From assembly GCA_025356475.1 (NCBI GenBank), contig JANXSX010000041.1, positions 1 to 52,150 on the forward strand: a stretch of 52,150 nt of DNA, read 5' to 3'. The notes under the pieces were generated by a model that saw only the letters and a program-made list of their open reading frames with translations, was not told where the DNA came from and made no database searches. Of the stretch, positions 42,615 through 52,024 are shown one piece after another. Made by a program: the position numbers and the translations under genes. Positions within the stretch are counted from its first letter, which is position 1; each line of letters starts with the position of its first letter. The DNA comes from Isosphaeraceae bacterium. GTDB lineage: Bacteria; Planctomycetota; Planctomycetia; Isosphaerales; Isosphaeraceae.

Positions 42615-44567
42615 TCAACCAAGAACCGGGTTGAGCCCCATCCCCTTGCGCATCTCGGCTCGCTGTTTCTCATAAGCCATCAGCATTTTTCGATCCTTGA
42701 AGTGCTGGCGTTCTTTCCTCGCCTGGGCTCCGAGGATGGTCCGACGCATGGCATTTGACGTCAGCTCACCCTTTCCCTTGTACCGCTTTCGAAGTCGGAT
42801 CGCCGGCTTTTCGCCGTACGCTTCGAGGATCTCGTCTTCCAGGCTGACGAAGAACTGGCAATGGCCGGGGTCACCTTGCCGCGCCGAGCGACCTGCAAGC
42901 TGCCGGTCAATTCGTCGTGACTCGTGGCGCTCGGTGCCAATGACATGTAAGCCCCCTTCGGTCGCCACCCCTTCACCGAGCTTGATGTCTGTTCCGCGAC
43001 CAGCCATGTTCGTGGCGACTGTCACTCGTGCGGGCTGACCGGCTTGGGCGACGATCTGAGCTTCGACCTCGTGGTTCTTGGCATTGAGAATTTGATGTTC
43101 AATGCCTGCAGCGTTCAGCAGAGCACTCAACTTTTCGGACTTCTCGATCGAGCGGGTTCCGACCAAAACAGGCACATTCTTCTTGTTCCAGTCGACGATG
43201 CATTTAGCGACCGCTTGGAACTTCTCCTCCTCGGTCGAGAAGACCCGATCGGGATCCCAAGTCCGTTTCCCTTTCCGGTTGGTCGGAACGGGGAAGACAC
43301 GGACCTTGTAAATCCTGCGCAGTTCTGCGGCATCGCTCGACGCCGTTCCGGTCATGCCGGCAAGTTTCTTATAACGCAGGAAGAAGTCTTGCACCGTGAC
43401 ACGTGCGGCGGTGATCGTCTCAAGGGTGATTTCAAGACGCTCCTTAGCTTGGATTGCTTGATGGAGCCCATCCTGCCACTGCCGACCTGGCATCAGACGG
43501 CCTGTAAACTCATCGACAATGACGACTTCGCCTTCATGAACGACGTAGTCGCGATCCTTCAAATACGCGATCTGAGCCCTGAGAGCCCGCTCGACATATT
43601 CATACAGACCATCAACTGTGAGCATTCCGAATGAGGAGTGTCCCGCCGATACCTGCACCTTACGCCGCCCGGCAACATTGAGCTCGGCCTTGCGTTCGGC
43701 GGGGTCGTATTTGAAATCCTTGATCCGAACCAAGGTCGCCGCAAGTTCATCCGCGCCATAATATGCAGCGGCCTCTTCCTGAGTCGGCTGGTTATTGGCC
43801 CCGATAATCAGCGGGGTTCTGGCCTCGTCGATCAGGATAGAGTCCGCCTCGTCAACGACCGCGTAGAAGTGGGTGCGCTGGACGGGCGTCTCCCCTTCTT
43901 GGTGAGCACCCTTGCCCAGGAACGCCTGCTCGAACGTCTTGCGATTCGAGTCTCCACCCAGTTGAAGGCGTTTCAGCTCATCGCGGAGGAAGTCGAAGCC
44001 AAACTCCTTGGAGGTGCCATACGTGATGTCGCAAGCGTACGCTTTGCGTCGGTCGGGGTCGGGCATGCCGGTCTGAATACAACCGACGGTCATACCCATG
44101 AACTGGTAGACCTGCCCCATCCACTCCGCGTCTCGTTTGGCGAGGTAGTCGTTGACCGTGATGACATGCACCCCCTTGCCGGCGAGTGCATTGAGATAGA
44201 CCGGCAAGGTCGCGACGAGGGTCTTCCCCTCCCCGGTTTCCATCTCAGCGATACAGCGATTATGAATGGCTGCTCCGCCCACGAGCTGGACGTCGTAGTG
44301 GCGTTGTTTAATGCTCCGCTTGGCCGCCTCGCGAGTCAGAGCGAAGGCTTCAACGAGCAGGAGATTGAGCGAATCCCCTTGCCTGGCCCGGAGTTGCAGC
44401 GCTTTGCCACGAGCCTTGATCAGGTCGTCGGACTCTTTTTCGAAAATCGGCTCAAGGTCGTTAATCTTCTCAGCAAGCAGCGAATACTTCCCCAGCCGCC
44501 CGGCGTGGGTGGGGGCCGCCAGTTGCTGAAGATTGTTGAGCCACTTCGGACCAAGTCGGCTCGCCAT
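42615..44567 (-). CDS. secA: Short SecA-like preprotein translocase ATPase
   Basis: A 650-residue SecA homologue; canonical SecA has 800-900 or more residues. NBD1 holds AEMETGEGKTLV (Walker A) and VVDEADSILIDEARTPLI; the preprotein cross-linking region is kept (VHEGEVVIVDEFTGRLMPGR), as is NBD2 (VTVATNMAGRGTDIKLG and GTERHESRRIDRQLAGRSARQGD). The chain stops soon after NBD2, at the start of the helical scaffold (TILGAQARKERQHFKDRK), so the two-helix finger, wing domain and C-terminal zinc tail are absent. It may be a SecA2-like paralogue, with a canonical SecA elsewhere (inference). The end is a clean stop, not a frameshift that I can see. Confidence 0.9.
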   Translation of the reverse strand: MASRLGPKWLNNLQQLAAPTHAGRLGKYSLLAEKINDLEPIFEKESDDLIKARGKALQLRARQGDSLNLLLVEAFALTREAAKRSIKQRHYDVQLVGGAAIHNRCIAEMETGEGKTLVATLPVYLNALAGKGVHVITVNDYLAKRDAEWMGQVYQFMGMTVGCIQTGMPDPDRRKAYACDITYGTSKEFGFDFLRDELKRLQLGGDSNRKTFEQAFLGKGAHQEGETPVQRTHFYAVVDEADSILIDEARTPLIIGANNQPTQEEAAAYYGADELAATLVRIKDFKYDPAERKAELNVAGRRKVQVSAGHSSFGMLTVDGLYEYVERALRAQIAYLKDRDYVVHEGEVVIVDEFTGRLMPGRQWQDGLHQAIQAKERLEITLETITAARVTVQDFFLRYKKLAGMTGTASSDAAELRRIYKVRVFPVPTNRKGKRTWDPDRVFSTEEEKFQAVAKCIVDWNKKNVPVLVGTRSIEKSEKLSALLNAAGIEHQILNAKNHEVEAQIVAQAGQPARVTVATNMAGRGTDIKLGEGVATEGGLHVIGTERHESRRIDRQLAGRSARQGDPGHCQFFVSLEDEILEAYGEKPAIRLRKRYKGKGELTSNAMRRTILGAQARKERQHFKDRKMLMAYEKQRAEMRKGMGLNPVLG

Positions 44568-44699
44568 GACCGCAGTCTCCCCAGGCTATGCAGATTCCCA
44601 GAAGTTGGTCGGTAAGGCCATTCGTGCGCGTGCGGCCTCTAGAAGAATAGGACACGAAGCTCGTGATACTTCCCAAGGCCAATCTGAAGGGCGAACCCC

Positions 44700-44798
44700 A
44701 TGAACGACAGTGACGGGATCTCGCCGCTTGAGGCTGAGATGATCGCAGGGCTTACCGCCTATGCCGATGCCCTCGAATCCGGTGAGCTGATCATCTAG
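44700..44798 (+). CDS. Small 32-residue ORF, tentative
   Basis: ATG...TAG encodes MNDSDGISPLEAEMIAGL followed by TAYADALESGELII, an acidic amphipathic peptide with GAAGGGCG before the start. LTPLE-x-ELI-x-GL-type N-termini occur on planctomycete proteins, so it may be a genuine small protein or a detached N-terminus. It lies between divergently placed secA and the recJ 3' end and overlaps the recJ stop by 8 nt in antisense. Confidence 0.4.
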   Translation: MNDSDGISPLEAEMIAGLTAYADALESGELII

Positions 44799-46542
44799 AT
44801 TGGCCAACCTGAAAATCCCTGATTTGGAGCTGGACGGACTTTCGTTCGTTCCACTCGTTGATCTTGGGCTCATAGACCAGGTCGAAGATCATGCCAGCCT
44901 TGAGGTTGGCCATTCGTTCGGCCATACTCCAGCCGACGGCGCGGAGGATGGTGGTTCCTTGCGCAAAGCGTGCCTGGATGTGCTGGCCTTGATTCCCCAT
45001 CGTCTTTACGTCGACAAGCTGGAGACCTGAAGACATCAAAACCGGCTTGGGATTGGATGCACCAAATGGTTCCATACGTTCGATCTGCTCAACGGCGTTG
45101 AGCGTGAGTTCTCCGAGCCTGACCTCAGCGTCGATCGTGATCGCCTTGCGTTTCTGGTCTGCGGTCAATGTTGATGTGCATTGCTGATCGAATCTTGTCG
45201 AGAACTCAGCGACCAGCTCAGGGGGGATCTTCAAACCTGCGGCGGCGGTGTGGCCTCCGAAGCTCAGGAGCCCTTCCGAACACGCTTTGATCGCTTGGTA
45301 GAGGTCGAACCCTTCGACCGAGCGCGCTGAACCTTGGGCGACGCCGTCATTGATGCCGATCACAATCGTTGGCCGGTGAAACATATCCACGATTCTGCTC
45401 GCGACGATACCAATCACACCAGGGTGCCAGCCCTCCTTGAAGAGTACGATACCACCTCGATCGTCGTGGGACCGACCATCAGCCTCGACCATTGCGCGGG
45501 CTTCGGCGACGATCGTTCGTTCGACTTCCTGGCGTCGGGCGTTGCATTCGTTGAGATTCGCTGCCAACGAACGGGCGTGTTCGACGTCGCGCGTAGTCAA
45601 CATCTCGACGACTTGGAGCGCTGCTTCCAGCCGACCGGCTGCGTTGATCCTCGGCCCGAGTTGGTAGCCGATGGTTTGGGACGTGATGGGCTTGCCGAGG
45701 CATTGCGCCGCTTCCATGAGCGCATGAAGTCCTACCGATGGTTTATGTCGCAGATTCTCAAGACCTCGACGAACGAGGAGTCGATTCTCATCGGTGAGGG
45801 GGACGACATCCGCGACGGTCGCCATCGCAACCAGACTTGTGGCATCGATCAGAAACTCACGCATCGCAGGTGAGGCCTTCTTACCATCGCCGAAGCTGCG
45901 CGCGATCTCCCAAGCCAGCTTGAAAGCGACTCCACACCCACAGAGTTCGCCGAACGGATAGAGGCTTCCCGGCAGCCGAGGATGGACCAGAACGTCGGCA
46001 TTGGGGACCGAATCCCCAATCGTATGATGATCCGTAATGATCAGCTCGATTCCAAGTTCCTTGGCTAACTCCGCCTCTGGAATTGCCGAGATCCCGCAAT
46101 CTACAGTGATGACCAGATCGGCCTCGTGCTCAGTCGCTAGCTTGCGCAAGGCATCGCCGTTGACTCCATAGCCCTCGTCGACCCGGTGCGGAATGTAATA
46201 CTCAACCTCGGTCGCACCCGCGAGCTTCAGACAGGACCAAAGCAGGCTCGTCCCACAGACCCCATCCACATCATAATCGCCATAGATGACAATCTTCTTC
46301 CCCAGCTTGATTGCGCTCACGATTCGTGCGGCGGCATCAACAACACCAGGGAGCGTTGCCGGATCATGAAGGCCCGAGAGCGGGGCGTCGAGAAACCGTC
46401 GGACATCCTCACCCCGAGAGATCCCCCTATTGATCAGGAGATGAGCCACCAATGCAGGAACACCCGCCTCATGGCTGAGCCGCTGAATCGCGTCGGGATC
46501 GTGCGGCTTCAAAATCCATCGTGAACTATTCATGCTAATCAT
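44791..46542 (-). CDS. recJ: Single-stranded-DNA exonuclease RecJ
   Basis: RecJ degrades single-stranded DNA 5' to 3' in recombination and mismatch repair. The roughly 583-residue protein has the normal size, with the DHH motifs YGDYDVDGVCGTSLL, ITVDCGISA, ITDHHTIGD and the DHHA1 region SFGGHTAAAGLKIPPE, plus the C-terminal OB-like domain (MEPFGASNPKPVLMSSGLQL). ATG 46542 is chosen because the longer frame from 46584 overlaps the corA 3' end; the ATG at 46533 is also possible. It lies 16 nt after corA on the same strand. Confidence 0.94.
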   Translation of the reverse strand: MISMNSSRWILKPHDPDAIQRLSHEAGVPALVAHLLINRGISRGEDVRRFLDAPLSGLHDPATLPGVVDAAARIVSAIKLGKKIVIYGDYDVDGVCGTSLLWSCLKLAGATEVEYYIPHRVDEGYGVNGDALRKLATEHEADLVITVDCGISAIPEAELAKELGIELIITDHHTIGDSVPNADVLVHPRLPGSLYPFGELCGCGVAFKLAWEIARSFGDGKKASPAMREFLIDATSLVAMATVADVVPLTDENRLLVRRGLENLRHKPSVGLHALMEAAQCLGKPITSQTIGYQLGPRINAAGRLEAALQVVEMLTTRDVEHARSLAANLNECNARRQEVERTIVAEARAMVEADGRSHDDRGGIVLFKEGWHPGVIGIVASRIVDMFHRPTIVIGINDGVAQGSARSVEGFDLYQAIKACSEGLLSFGGHTAAAGLKIPPELVAEFSTRFDQQCTSTLTADQKRKAITIDAEVRLGELTLNAVEQIERMEPFGASNPKPVLMSSGLQLVDVKTMGNQGQHIQARFAQGTTILRAVGWSMAERMANLKAGMIFDLVYEPKINEWNERKSVQLQIRDFQVGQSR

Positions 46543-46558
46543 TGGTGAATCAATTCGC

Positions 46559-47602
46559 TCAGAACCAGCCGTGACGTTTGCCATAACGATACATAAATGC
46601 AGGCGTAGCCAACATCACTGCGCAGGTAAGAACGAAGATCAAGCCCCTGGGTAATGGCGGGGATGTGAAGACCAACGTTTCACCGAAGAAATTCATCCCG
46701 AAGAAACCGGCGAGAAACGACATCGGTAAAAACATGACCGTGACTAACGTCAATGTCTTCATGATATCGTTTGTTCGATTCGAGATTGCCGAGAGATACG
46801 TGTCGAGCGCACTCGTGATCAAGTCGCGGAGCCCCTCTGTGATGTCGTGAACTCGGACCATGTGGTCGTAAACGTCGCGAAAATAGACGCGGTTCTCGAC
46901 TGCGACTTGATCGAATGGGTCGCGGGCAAGCTTGTTGAGAAGTTCACGTTGAGGTGCGAGGATGCGATTCAGTCGCAGGGCTGACCGCTTGATCCGAAAG
47001 ATTTTTTGGAGCGTTGCTCGTGTCGGTGCGTCGAACACTTCATCTTGCGCATCATCAATCGCCTCGTCGAGATGCTCGATCGCGGGGAGGTATTCGGCCA
47101 CACCTCGATCGATCAGGTGGTAGAGCAAGTGGTCCGCGCCATGACGGAGCCGATTGCCTGGGTCGCGTTCGATGGCGCGTCGATGATCATCAAGCACTCG
47201 CATCGGTTCCGTGTGATAGGTGACGACATAATTCGTACCTAGGAAGATATCGAGTTCGTGGAGCCGAAGGTTGTCGGATTCGGGATCGAAGTCGATCGTG
47301 TGGAAAACCAGGTAGAGGTAACAACCCCAGTCGTCGAGCTTGGGGATATGGCACTCATCGAGTGCATCGTCGATCGCTAATGGATGGAAATGGAACAGAG
47401 TTCGCATCAAGACTTCAACTTCGTGATTATTGGAAGCAATGTCTTCAATATCGACCCAAATGGTTCCCTTGAGGTCTTCGAGAGCCTGACCGAGTTGCTC
47501 AACCGGCCAGTCGAGTTCGATCGCACCGGTGGACTTGCGATAAACGACCCTCAAGGTCGGTGGAAGGAGTGGCTCGTCGGCAAGTGTCGGTTGGGTCGTC
47601 AT
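46559..47602 (-). CDS. corA: CorA-family divalent cation transporter
   Basis: A 347-residue CorA protein for Mg2+ or Co2+ uptake. A long cytoplasmic N-terminal domain is followed by two C-terminal helices, and the pore signature GMN is present in LAGFFGMNFFGE. YHTEPMRVLDDHRRAIERDP and the long coiled helix before the membrane are typical. The C-terminus RYGKRHGWF is basic, as usual in the family. ATG 47602 with GTGGAG upstream is used; a longer frame to 47671 overlaps the preceding lipoprotein gene. Confidence 0.95.
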   Translation of the reverse strand: MTTQPTLADEPLLPPTLRVVYRKSTGAIELDWPVEQLGQALEDLKGTIWVDIEDIASNNHEVEVLMRTLFHFHPLAIDDALDECHIPKLDDWGCYLYLVFHTIDFDPESDNLRLHELDIFLGTNYVVTYHTEPMRVLDDHRRAIERDPGNRLRHGADHLLYHLIDRGVAEYLPAIEHLDEAIDDAQDEVFDAPTRATLQKIFRIKRSALRLNRILAPQRELLNKLARDPFDQVAVENRVYFRDVYDHMVRVHDITEGLRDLITSALDTYLSAISNRTNDIMKTLTLVTVMFLPMSFLAGFFGMNFFGETLVFTSPPLPRGLIFVLTCAVMLATPAFMYRYGKRHGWF

Positions 47603-47627
47603 CAAGATACTCCACACGTGGCGCGAC

Positions 47628-48059
47628 TCAACCGGCGTTTCGTCTCTGCTTTTGCAGATATTCGTTGGCAATCATTCCCAGGTCGAGTTCAATGGGTGCA
47701 TTCCCATCGGCCTTGATCTGCAATTCAATCGGACTCGTGGGCAAGTTCATGAAAATATGACCAGCGACTCGTCCATTGAAGGTCAGGATCTCCCGGAGCG
47801 GCACGTGAGCCAAAACGATCCGATTGGTTCCCACAGCCACCCCTCGGATCTCAAACGTCCCATCGGGACGGATCGGCGCGACCCGAAAGTTTCCAAGTGT
47901 CCCTCCGACGGGCCAGAATTCGACCCAACCTGAGGCGATTGGCTGGCCAGACAGACGAACACGCCCCTTCACGTCGCTGGTAGGCAGTTTTTCGGGACCG
48001 AGTTCGGCCGAACAACCGATTCCGACCAAGATCAGGCTGATACATAATAAGGAACGCAT
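47628..48059 (-). CDS. Small lipoprotein with carboxypeptidase-regulatory-like fold
   Basis: A 143-residue protein with a signal helix ending in Cys (RSLLCISLILVGIGCSAE), probably a lipoprotein although the lipobox is not classical. The mature part is a single beta-sandwich-like domain (VKGRVRLSGQPIASGWVEFWP, PDGTFEIRGVAVGTNRIVL) of the kind abundant in planctomycetes. The function is unknown; it may bind carbohydrate or mediate surface contacts. The gene is 33 nt after the GXGXG gene and 25 nt before corA. Confidence 0.85.
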   Translation of the reverse strand: MRSLLCISLILVGIGCSAELGPEKLPTSDVKGRVRLSGQPIASGWVEFWPVGGTLGNFRVAPIRPDGTFEIRGVAVGTNRIVLAHVPLREILTFNGRVAGHIFMNLPTSPIELQIKADGNAPIELDLGMIANEYLQKQRRNAG

Positions 48060-48092
48060 GAGGATCTATTTCAATGATACGAAGGTGGATCG

Positions 48093-48710
48093 TTAGCGAT
48101 CAGGTTCGATATCAAATTCTCGCAAGGCCGCTTGATACTCGTCAACCTTCTCGCCTGGCGAAACGCGAATCAACCGGCCTCCCGAAGCGCCCCGGCGGTC
48201 GTGGAAGGCCTCGATCGACGCCGGGATGAACACGGTCCCGCCCGACTGCCTCTCAGCAACGAGCCGACCCGCACCTCCCCGCACGATCAATGTCCCGCCC
48301 GACATCATCAGGCCGGTACGGTGGCCGGCTGTTCCTTCGATCAGGAGCCCGCCGCCGCTCATCGCGTATCCAGCGCCATCTCCTGCCTGTCCCGCCACCA
48401 CGACGCGGCCAGCATTCATACCCCGAGCGACCCCATCGGCGACGCTTCCCATCACGTTCACGCGGAGACCTGGAGCGTTGAGTGCGGCGGCAAGCTCGGG
48501 GCCGGGATTGCCGACCACCACGATCACCGCTTGCCATCCCCCGGACAGTCCCGAAACCAGCAAACGCTGGCGATTGACGCCGACAAGCTCGATGACCGGG
48601 TGGCCTTCATCAAGCAGTCGGCGCAGTTCGGCGTTGATCTTTTGGTAGTCGCGAATGTCCGGGACCGACACAGCGGGAACATGCGCTGGGTCGGTCGAAC
48701 GAACGGTCAC
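48093..48710 (-). CDS. Stand-alone GXGXG beta-helix protein (GltB C-terminal-like)
   Basis: A 205-residue protein whose centre is a right-handed beta-helix with repeated G-x-x-G-x-G turns (VNVMGSVADGVARGMNAGRV, AGQAGDGAGYAMSGGGLLIE, GTAGHRTGLMMSGGTLIVRG). This matches the C-terminal structural domain of glutamate synthase large subunits and FwdC/FhcC-type proteins. No catalytic glutamate-synthase domain is attached or nearby, so a scaffold role in another complex is more likely (inference). Its start overlaps the stop of the next upstream gene by 4 nt, so the two are coupled. Confidence 0.82.
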   Translation of the reverse strand: MTVRSTDPAHVPAVSVPDIRDYQKINAELRRLLDEGHPVIELVGVNRQRLLVSGLSGGWQAVIVVVGNPGPELAAALNAPGLRVNVMGSVADGVARGMNAGRVVVAGQAGDGAGYAMSGGGLLIEGTAGHRTGLMMSGGTLIVRGGAGRLVAERQSGGTVFIPASIEAFHDRRGASGGRLIRVSPGEKVDEYQAALREFDIEPDR

Positions 48711-50230
48711 TTCGCCTGATCGCCATTGCCCGCGACTCTTGGGGCATCGCCAAACTGGGGTCCACCCGGCACCAGGGCGAGGTCCTTGGGCTTATTCTTA
48801 TCAAGGAACGCACGCAGGTCAGCGACCTTGGCGGCAACGTCTTCTCGACGCGGCTTCGCAACGGTTGGGGTCGCTTGAACTAGCTTTACTGCCGAAGTCG
48901 AAAGAGCCTGAATCTTGGTCAAGAGCTCGGAGATCAGCTTCTGGTCGCCCTTGGCACCCGGCATCTTCATGAATCCCGACTCACGGACCTCAACATCACC
49001 TTCGAAGGCCGGAAGGATCTGGAAGAGGAGATAGCTCGCAAGCTGGGTCGCCTCGTGGTCACTCTCTTCGTGCGTCTTGACGATCATCTCACCGATATCG
49101 GCAGCAGCCAAACCGGCGGAATACGCAACCAGACCATAGTTGTACTTGGGAACTTGGGGACCAACCTTGATCATCCCCAGCGCCCATGCAGCCCAGGCTC
49201 GGACCAGCGGATGGGCCTCACGATTGGAAAGCAGCTTCATCGCGGCGGTGGACATCTCAGCTTTCGACGAAACCTGAGTTGAAGCCTGCCGGAGCGAGCC
49301 AAGCGCCTCAAGGACTCGGGCCTTCACAACGTAGGGGCTGTCCTCTTCTTTATCCAGGAAGTCCGACAATGCCTTGGCGGCGTTCAGCGTCTTCTGGATG
49401 TCGCGGAGATCTTGCTTGCCCGACTGGGTCGCGATCGTCAGCCCTCGGGCAGCCCACTCCTTCACCCAAACAACCTGGTTGGGGTCGGAGAGTTGCTTCA
49501 CATAAAGATCGACCGCATCTTGGTTGCCACTTAGACCCAAGACAATCATCGCCTGGTTACGAGCGATCAAGTGATTGTCGAGCAGTTTGGGCAAGGTCGC
49601 CAAAAGGATCTTGTTGTAACTCGTCAAAAAGCTGGCGTTCTTTGCTTCCTTGGCGGTGATCAACGGTTCCAGGAGCAAGTCGGCTGCCCGACCGATCAGT
49701 CGAGCCTGTTCCGCGTTCTTCTTGGCGTCCTTGGACGCGGTGACGGGAACTTCCAGGAACGACTTGATATTCGCGTGGTTGGTCAGTTCCGACACACAGT
49801 AATCGACGTACCGTTGGACAGCCGCTTGATCGTAAGGGGCAACCCCACCCGCCATTGGCTTGATGGCAAGTGTCTCATTCATGGGACCGTCGGACTTATA
49901 ATTGGCAGGACGCTTCAGTTCGGGAAACGTATTGGCAAGATACTTCAGGGCTCTAGGGTCCTTAAAGACCTCGAGCGGCTTGATCTTTTTGATCTTTGAA
50001 GCATCAACGAGCCCGGCGATCGGAGCGTCGGGTGCCGCTGGATCCCCTTTGGGATCTTCGATCGCCTCTCCCTTTTCCTCACCCTTTACGGGGGGCTTGG
50101 GATCGTCCTTCGCAGGCGTTTGCCCCGGAGCCTGAGCCAGGATCGCCAGCGGGAGGCATCCACCAACCAGGAGTGCGAAAAACCCCCTCCGATACCCCAA
50201 TGGCCTCCGTGGGGCGAGCGCTTGGACCAT
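48707..50230 (-). CDS. Exported helical-repeat protein
   Basis: A protein of about 507 residues. An N-terminal Arg-rich region and hydrophobic stretch (YRRGFFALLVGGCLPLAILA) look like a signal peptide; a Pro/Lys/Asp-rich linker follows. The main part is alpha-helical with HEAT-like repeats (LIARNQAMIVLGLSGNQDAV, VVWVKEWAARGLTIATQSGK, HPLVRAWAAWALGMIKVGPQ), usually a protein-binding scaffold. No enzyme motif is seen. ATG 50230 has AAGGTCAG upstream; an open frame continues to 50281. It is coupled to the GXGXG gene. Confidence 0.8.
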   Translation of the reverse strand: MVQALAPRRPLGYRRGFFALLVGGCLPLAILAQAPGQTPAKDDPKPPVKGEEKGEAIEDPKGDPAAPDAPIAGLVDASKIKKIKPLEVFKDPRALKYLANTFPELKRPANYKSDGPMNETLAIKPMAGGVAPYDQAAVQRYVDYCVSELTNHANIKSFLEVPVTASKDAKKNAEQARLIGRAADLLLEPLITAKEAKNASFLTSYNKILLATLPKLLDNHLIARNQAMIVLGLSGNQDAVDLYVKQLSDPNQVVWVKEWAARGLTIATQSGKQDLRDIQKTLNAAKALSDFLDKEEDSPYVVKARVLEALGSLRQASTQVSSKAEMSTAAMKLLSNREAHPLVRAWAAWALGMIKVGPQVPKYNYGLVAYSAGLAAADIGEMIVKTHEESDHEATQLASYLLFQILPAFEGDVEVRESGFMKMPGAKGDQKLISELLTKIQALSTSAVKLVQATPTVAKPRREDVAAKVADLRAFLDKNKPKDLALVPGGPQFGDAPRVAGNGDQAK

Positions 50231-50620
50231 GTTCGCTGACCTTGTTAGGTTAGACCCGCCGACCTCGCAGGCCACCCTCATCGATTGAGGGCGGGGAAGT
50301 CAACGTTCGGTAGGGAGGTTGCGCGTGTAAGAATCGAGGTCGAGACCGCCCAATCCAGGACATGTCACCGGGAGAGACGCTCGGCGAAACGGCCTGTGAC
50401 ATTCTCGGGCGAAGACCATATCAGACCCGGTGGAGCCTAACCTGCAAATCGCCAACTGTCAAGTTGCCGAACCCACCAAGCTTGCCACGTCCACTCGCCG
50501 TAACCAATGATCTGGAATCGGCTTTGGGCACAGTCGCAAGAGGATTGACAGCGACGAGAATCGCCTTCTTTCTTGGACGCATCCCCAAGGCGAACAGTTC
50601 CCATCGGCCTGGACAATTTT
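50231..50620. other. Intergenic region, nothing recognised
   Basis: About 390 nt between the exported repeat protein and the 467-residue gene. A minus-strand frame beginning TTG at 50624 is open to 50421 but is basic, low in protein character and unsupported. No tRNA, terminator or clear promoter is seen. Confidence 0.35.
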
Positions 50621-52024
50621 TCAATGCTTCCGAGGGTCGACCGCGTCCAAGATCGCTGTGACCGACTGCTGATTAAAACCTTTGTAACCCTCCGAGCGCT
50701 GCAAGTTCTCCAGGTGGCTACCGATCGCCCCCTCGCTGAGGAATCGGGCGTGTGCCTCACCGTCGATCCAGCCTTGGGCCAAGAGTCGATCCGCACGGGC
50801 CCGCTCGACGTGCCACTGCTCTCCCTGGGTGAAGGCTTGTCGGAGGAAAGCGAAGTCGCTGAACGGCTTCATCGACGTGATGTTTGCCTCGTTCTTGAGG
50901 TCGCTCGCCAACTTATCAAAGTCGAACTGGCATTCGAGATGGTGCATACCCGCTCCGAGAATCGACTCGCCGTGAAGGCCCACCCACAGCCCGACCGTGC
51001 TGGGTTGAGCCAACTCGGGAAGCGGCTGCGTCGAGAAGTCGATGTTCGACTCATCGGCGGTCAGGTCGAGGTCGGCGAAGATGACGAGTCCTGCGGTCGG
51101 CTGTTCCAGAATCTGGGCTCCCCACCCGGCGCTGGTGCCGGTCTGGAACCGTTCGCGACGGACAAACCCCAGGCGATCGAAAAGTCGCATCAGTCGAGGG
51201 AAGTAACGCCTGGAGCTACGAAACGTGTGGTGGTCATGGTTCGCCCAGCCCAGCCCCAGCCGATCCTGGCGCGCCTTCTGAACCCGAGCGGCGCTATTGC
51301 GCGACTGCCAGTAGTCCCGCTCAACCTCAAGAACCACATGAGCCGCAAGGTCGGGGCTGGCCGTCAGTTCGAGGACTCGGGTGAGTGCCTGCTCCGCAAC
51401 CTCAAAGCCAAGGGCATCATCCTCGTGACGCCGCTTGCGACTCCGCCAGATATCCTCAGCAGCAAGTAGGTCGCGGGCAGCTTGGGGACGCATCCGGCCT
51501 GCCCGGACCATCGAACTTCCGAACGGGTCGAACCCCGTATAACCGCGCCGCTCGATCACCGCCAGACTTGGTTCGCCAGCAACTCGCCCGACGCGATAGG
51601 GGCCAACGGGGTAGCCTTGGACGTCAAGACCTAGGTCGTGGGCCATCGAGAAGTCGGCGACCGACTCAACTTTGATAGCGACCTCGCGGACCTCTGGCCC
51701 CTGCCCCAGCACAACCGCAACGCGTGGGAACATACCCCCGAGATGATGAAACGCCGGGGCATTGACCCCGTAAACTTCCGACTGTCGGCTATAGCCGAGC
51801 TTGAGCAAGTCCGCCTGGAGACCAGGCCGATCGGAGAGGACAAGGTGATCGACCCAGTCGAAGAATCGAGTGCTCGTTTCGATCGCCATTCGTTCCGAAA
51901 GTTTTGCCGCGAACGAGTGACTCGCGACCGCTCGCGCGACAAGATCGGTCAGGAAGGCTTCGGTCTCCGGCCAACGTTGCCAGTTGAACGAGGTCGGATT
52001 CGTCGTGAGAAAGACGGGAGGCAT
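50621..52024 (-). CDS. Large hypothetical protein
   Basis: A 467-residue soluble protein, apparently cytoplasmic. Ordered segments include TNPTSFNWQRWPETEAFLTD, YSRQSEVYGVNAPAFHHLGG and FHHLGGMFPRVAVVLGQGPE, and the C-terminal part has LWVGLHGESILGAGMHHLEC. No motif of a named family is recognised, and no signal or membrane helix is present. The ATG at 52024 is the natural start. It has no functional link to its neighbours that I can see. Confidence 0.78.
   Translation of the reverse strand: MPPVFLTTNPTSFNWQRWPETEAFLTDLVARAVASHSFAAKLSERMAIETSTRFFDWVDHLVLSDRPGLQADLLKLGYSRQSEVYGVNAPAFHHLGGMFPRVAVVLGQGPEVREVAIKVESVADFSMAHDLGLDVQGYPVGPYRVGRVAGEPSLAVIERRGYTGFDPFGSSMVRAGRMRPQAARDLLAAEDIWRSRKRRHEDDALGFEVAEQALTRVLELTASPDLAAHVVLEVERDYWQSRNSAARVQKARQDRLGLGWANHDHHTFRSSRRYFPRLMRLFDRLGFVRRERFQTGTSAGWGAQILEQPTAGLVIFADLDLTADESNIDFSTQPLPELAQPSTVGLWVGLHGESILGAGMHHLECQFDFDKLASDLKNEANITSMKPFSDFAFLRQAFTQGEQWHVERARADRLLAQGWIDGEAHARFLSEGAIGSHLENLQRSEGYKGFNQQSVTAILDAVDPRKH

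Noticed and set aside
50421-50624. 67-residue minus-strand ORF starting with TTG
   Set aside because: Basic, poorly structured product with no ribosome site; the overlap with the preceding stop alone is weak support.
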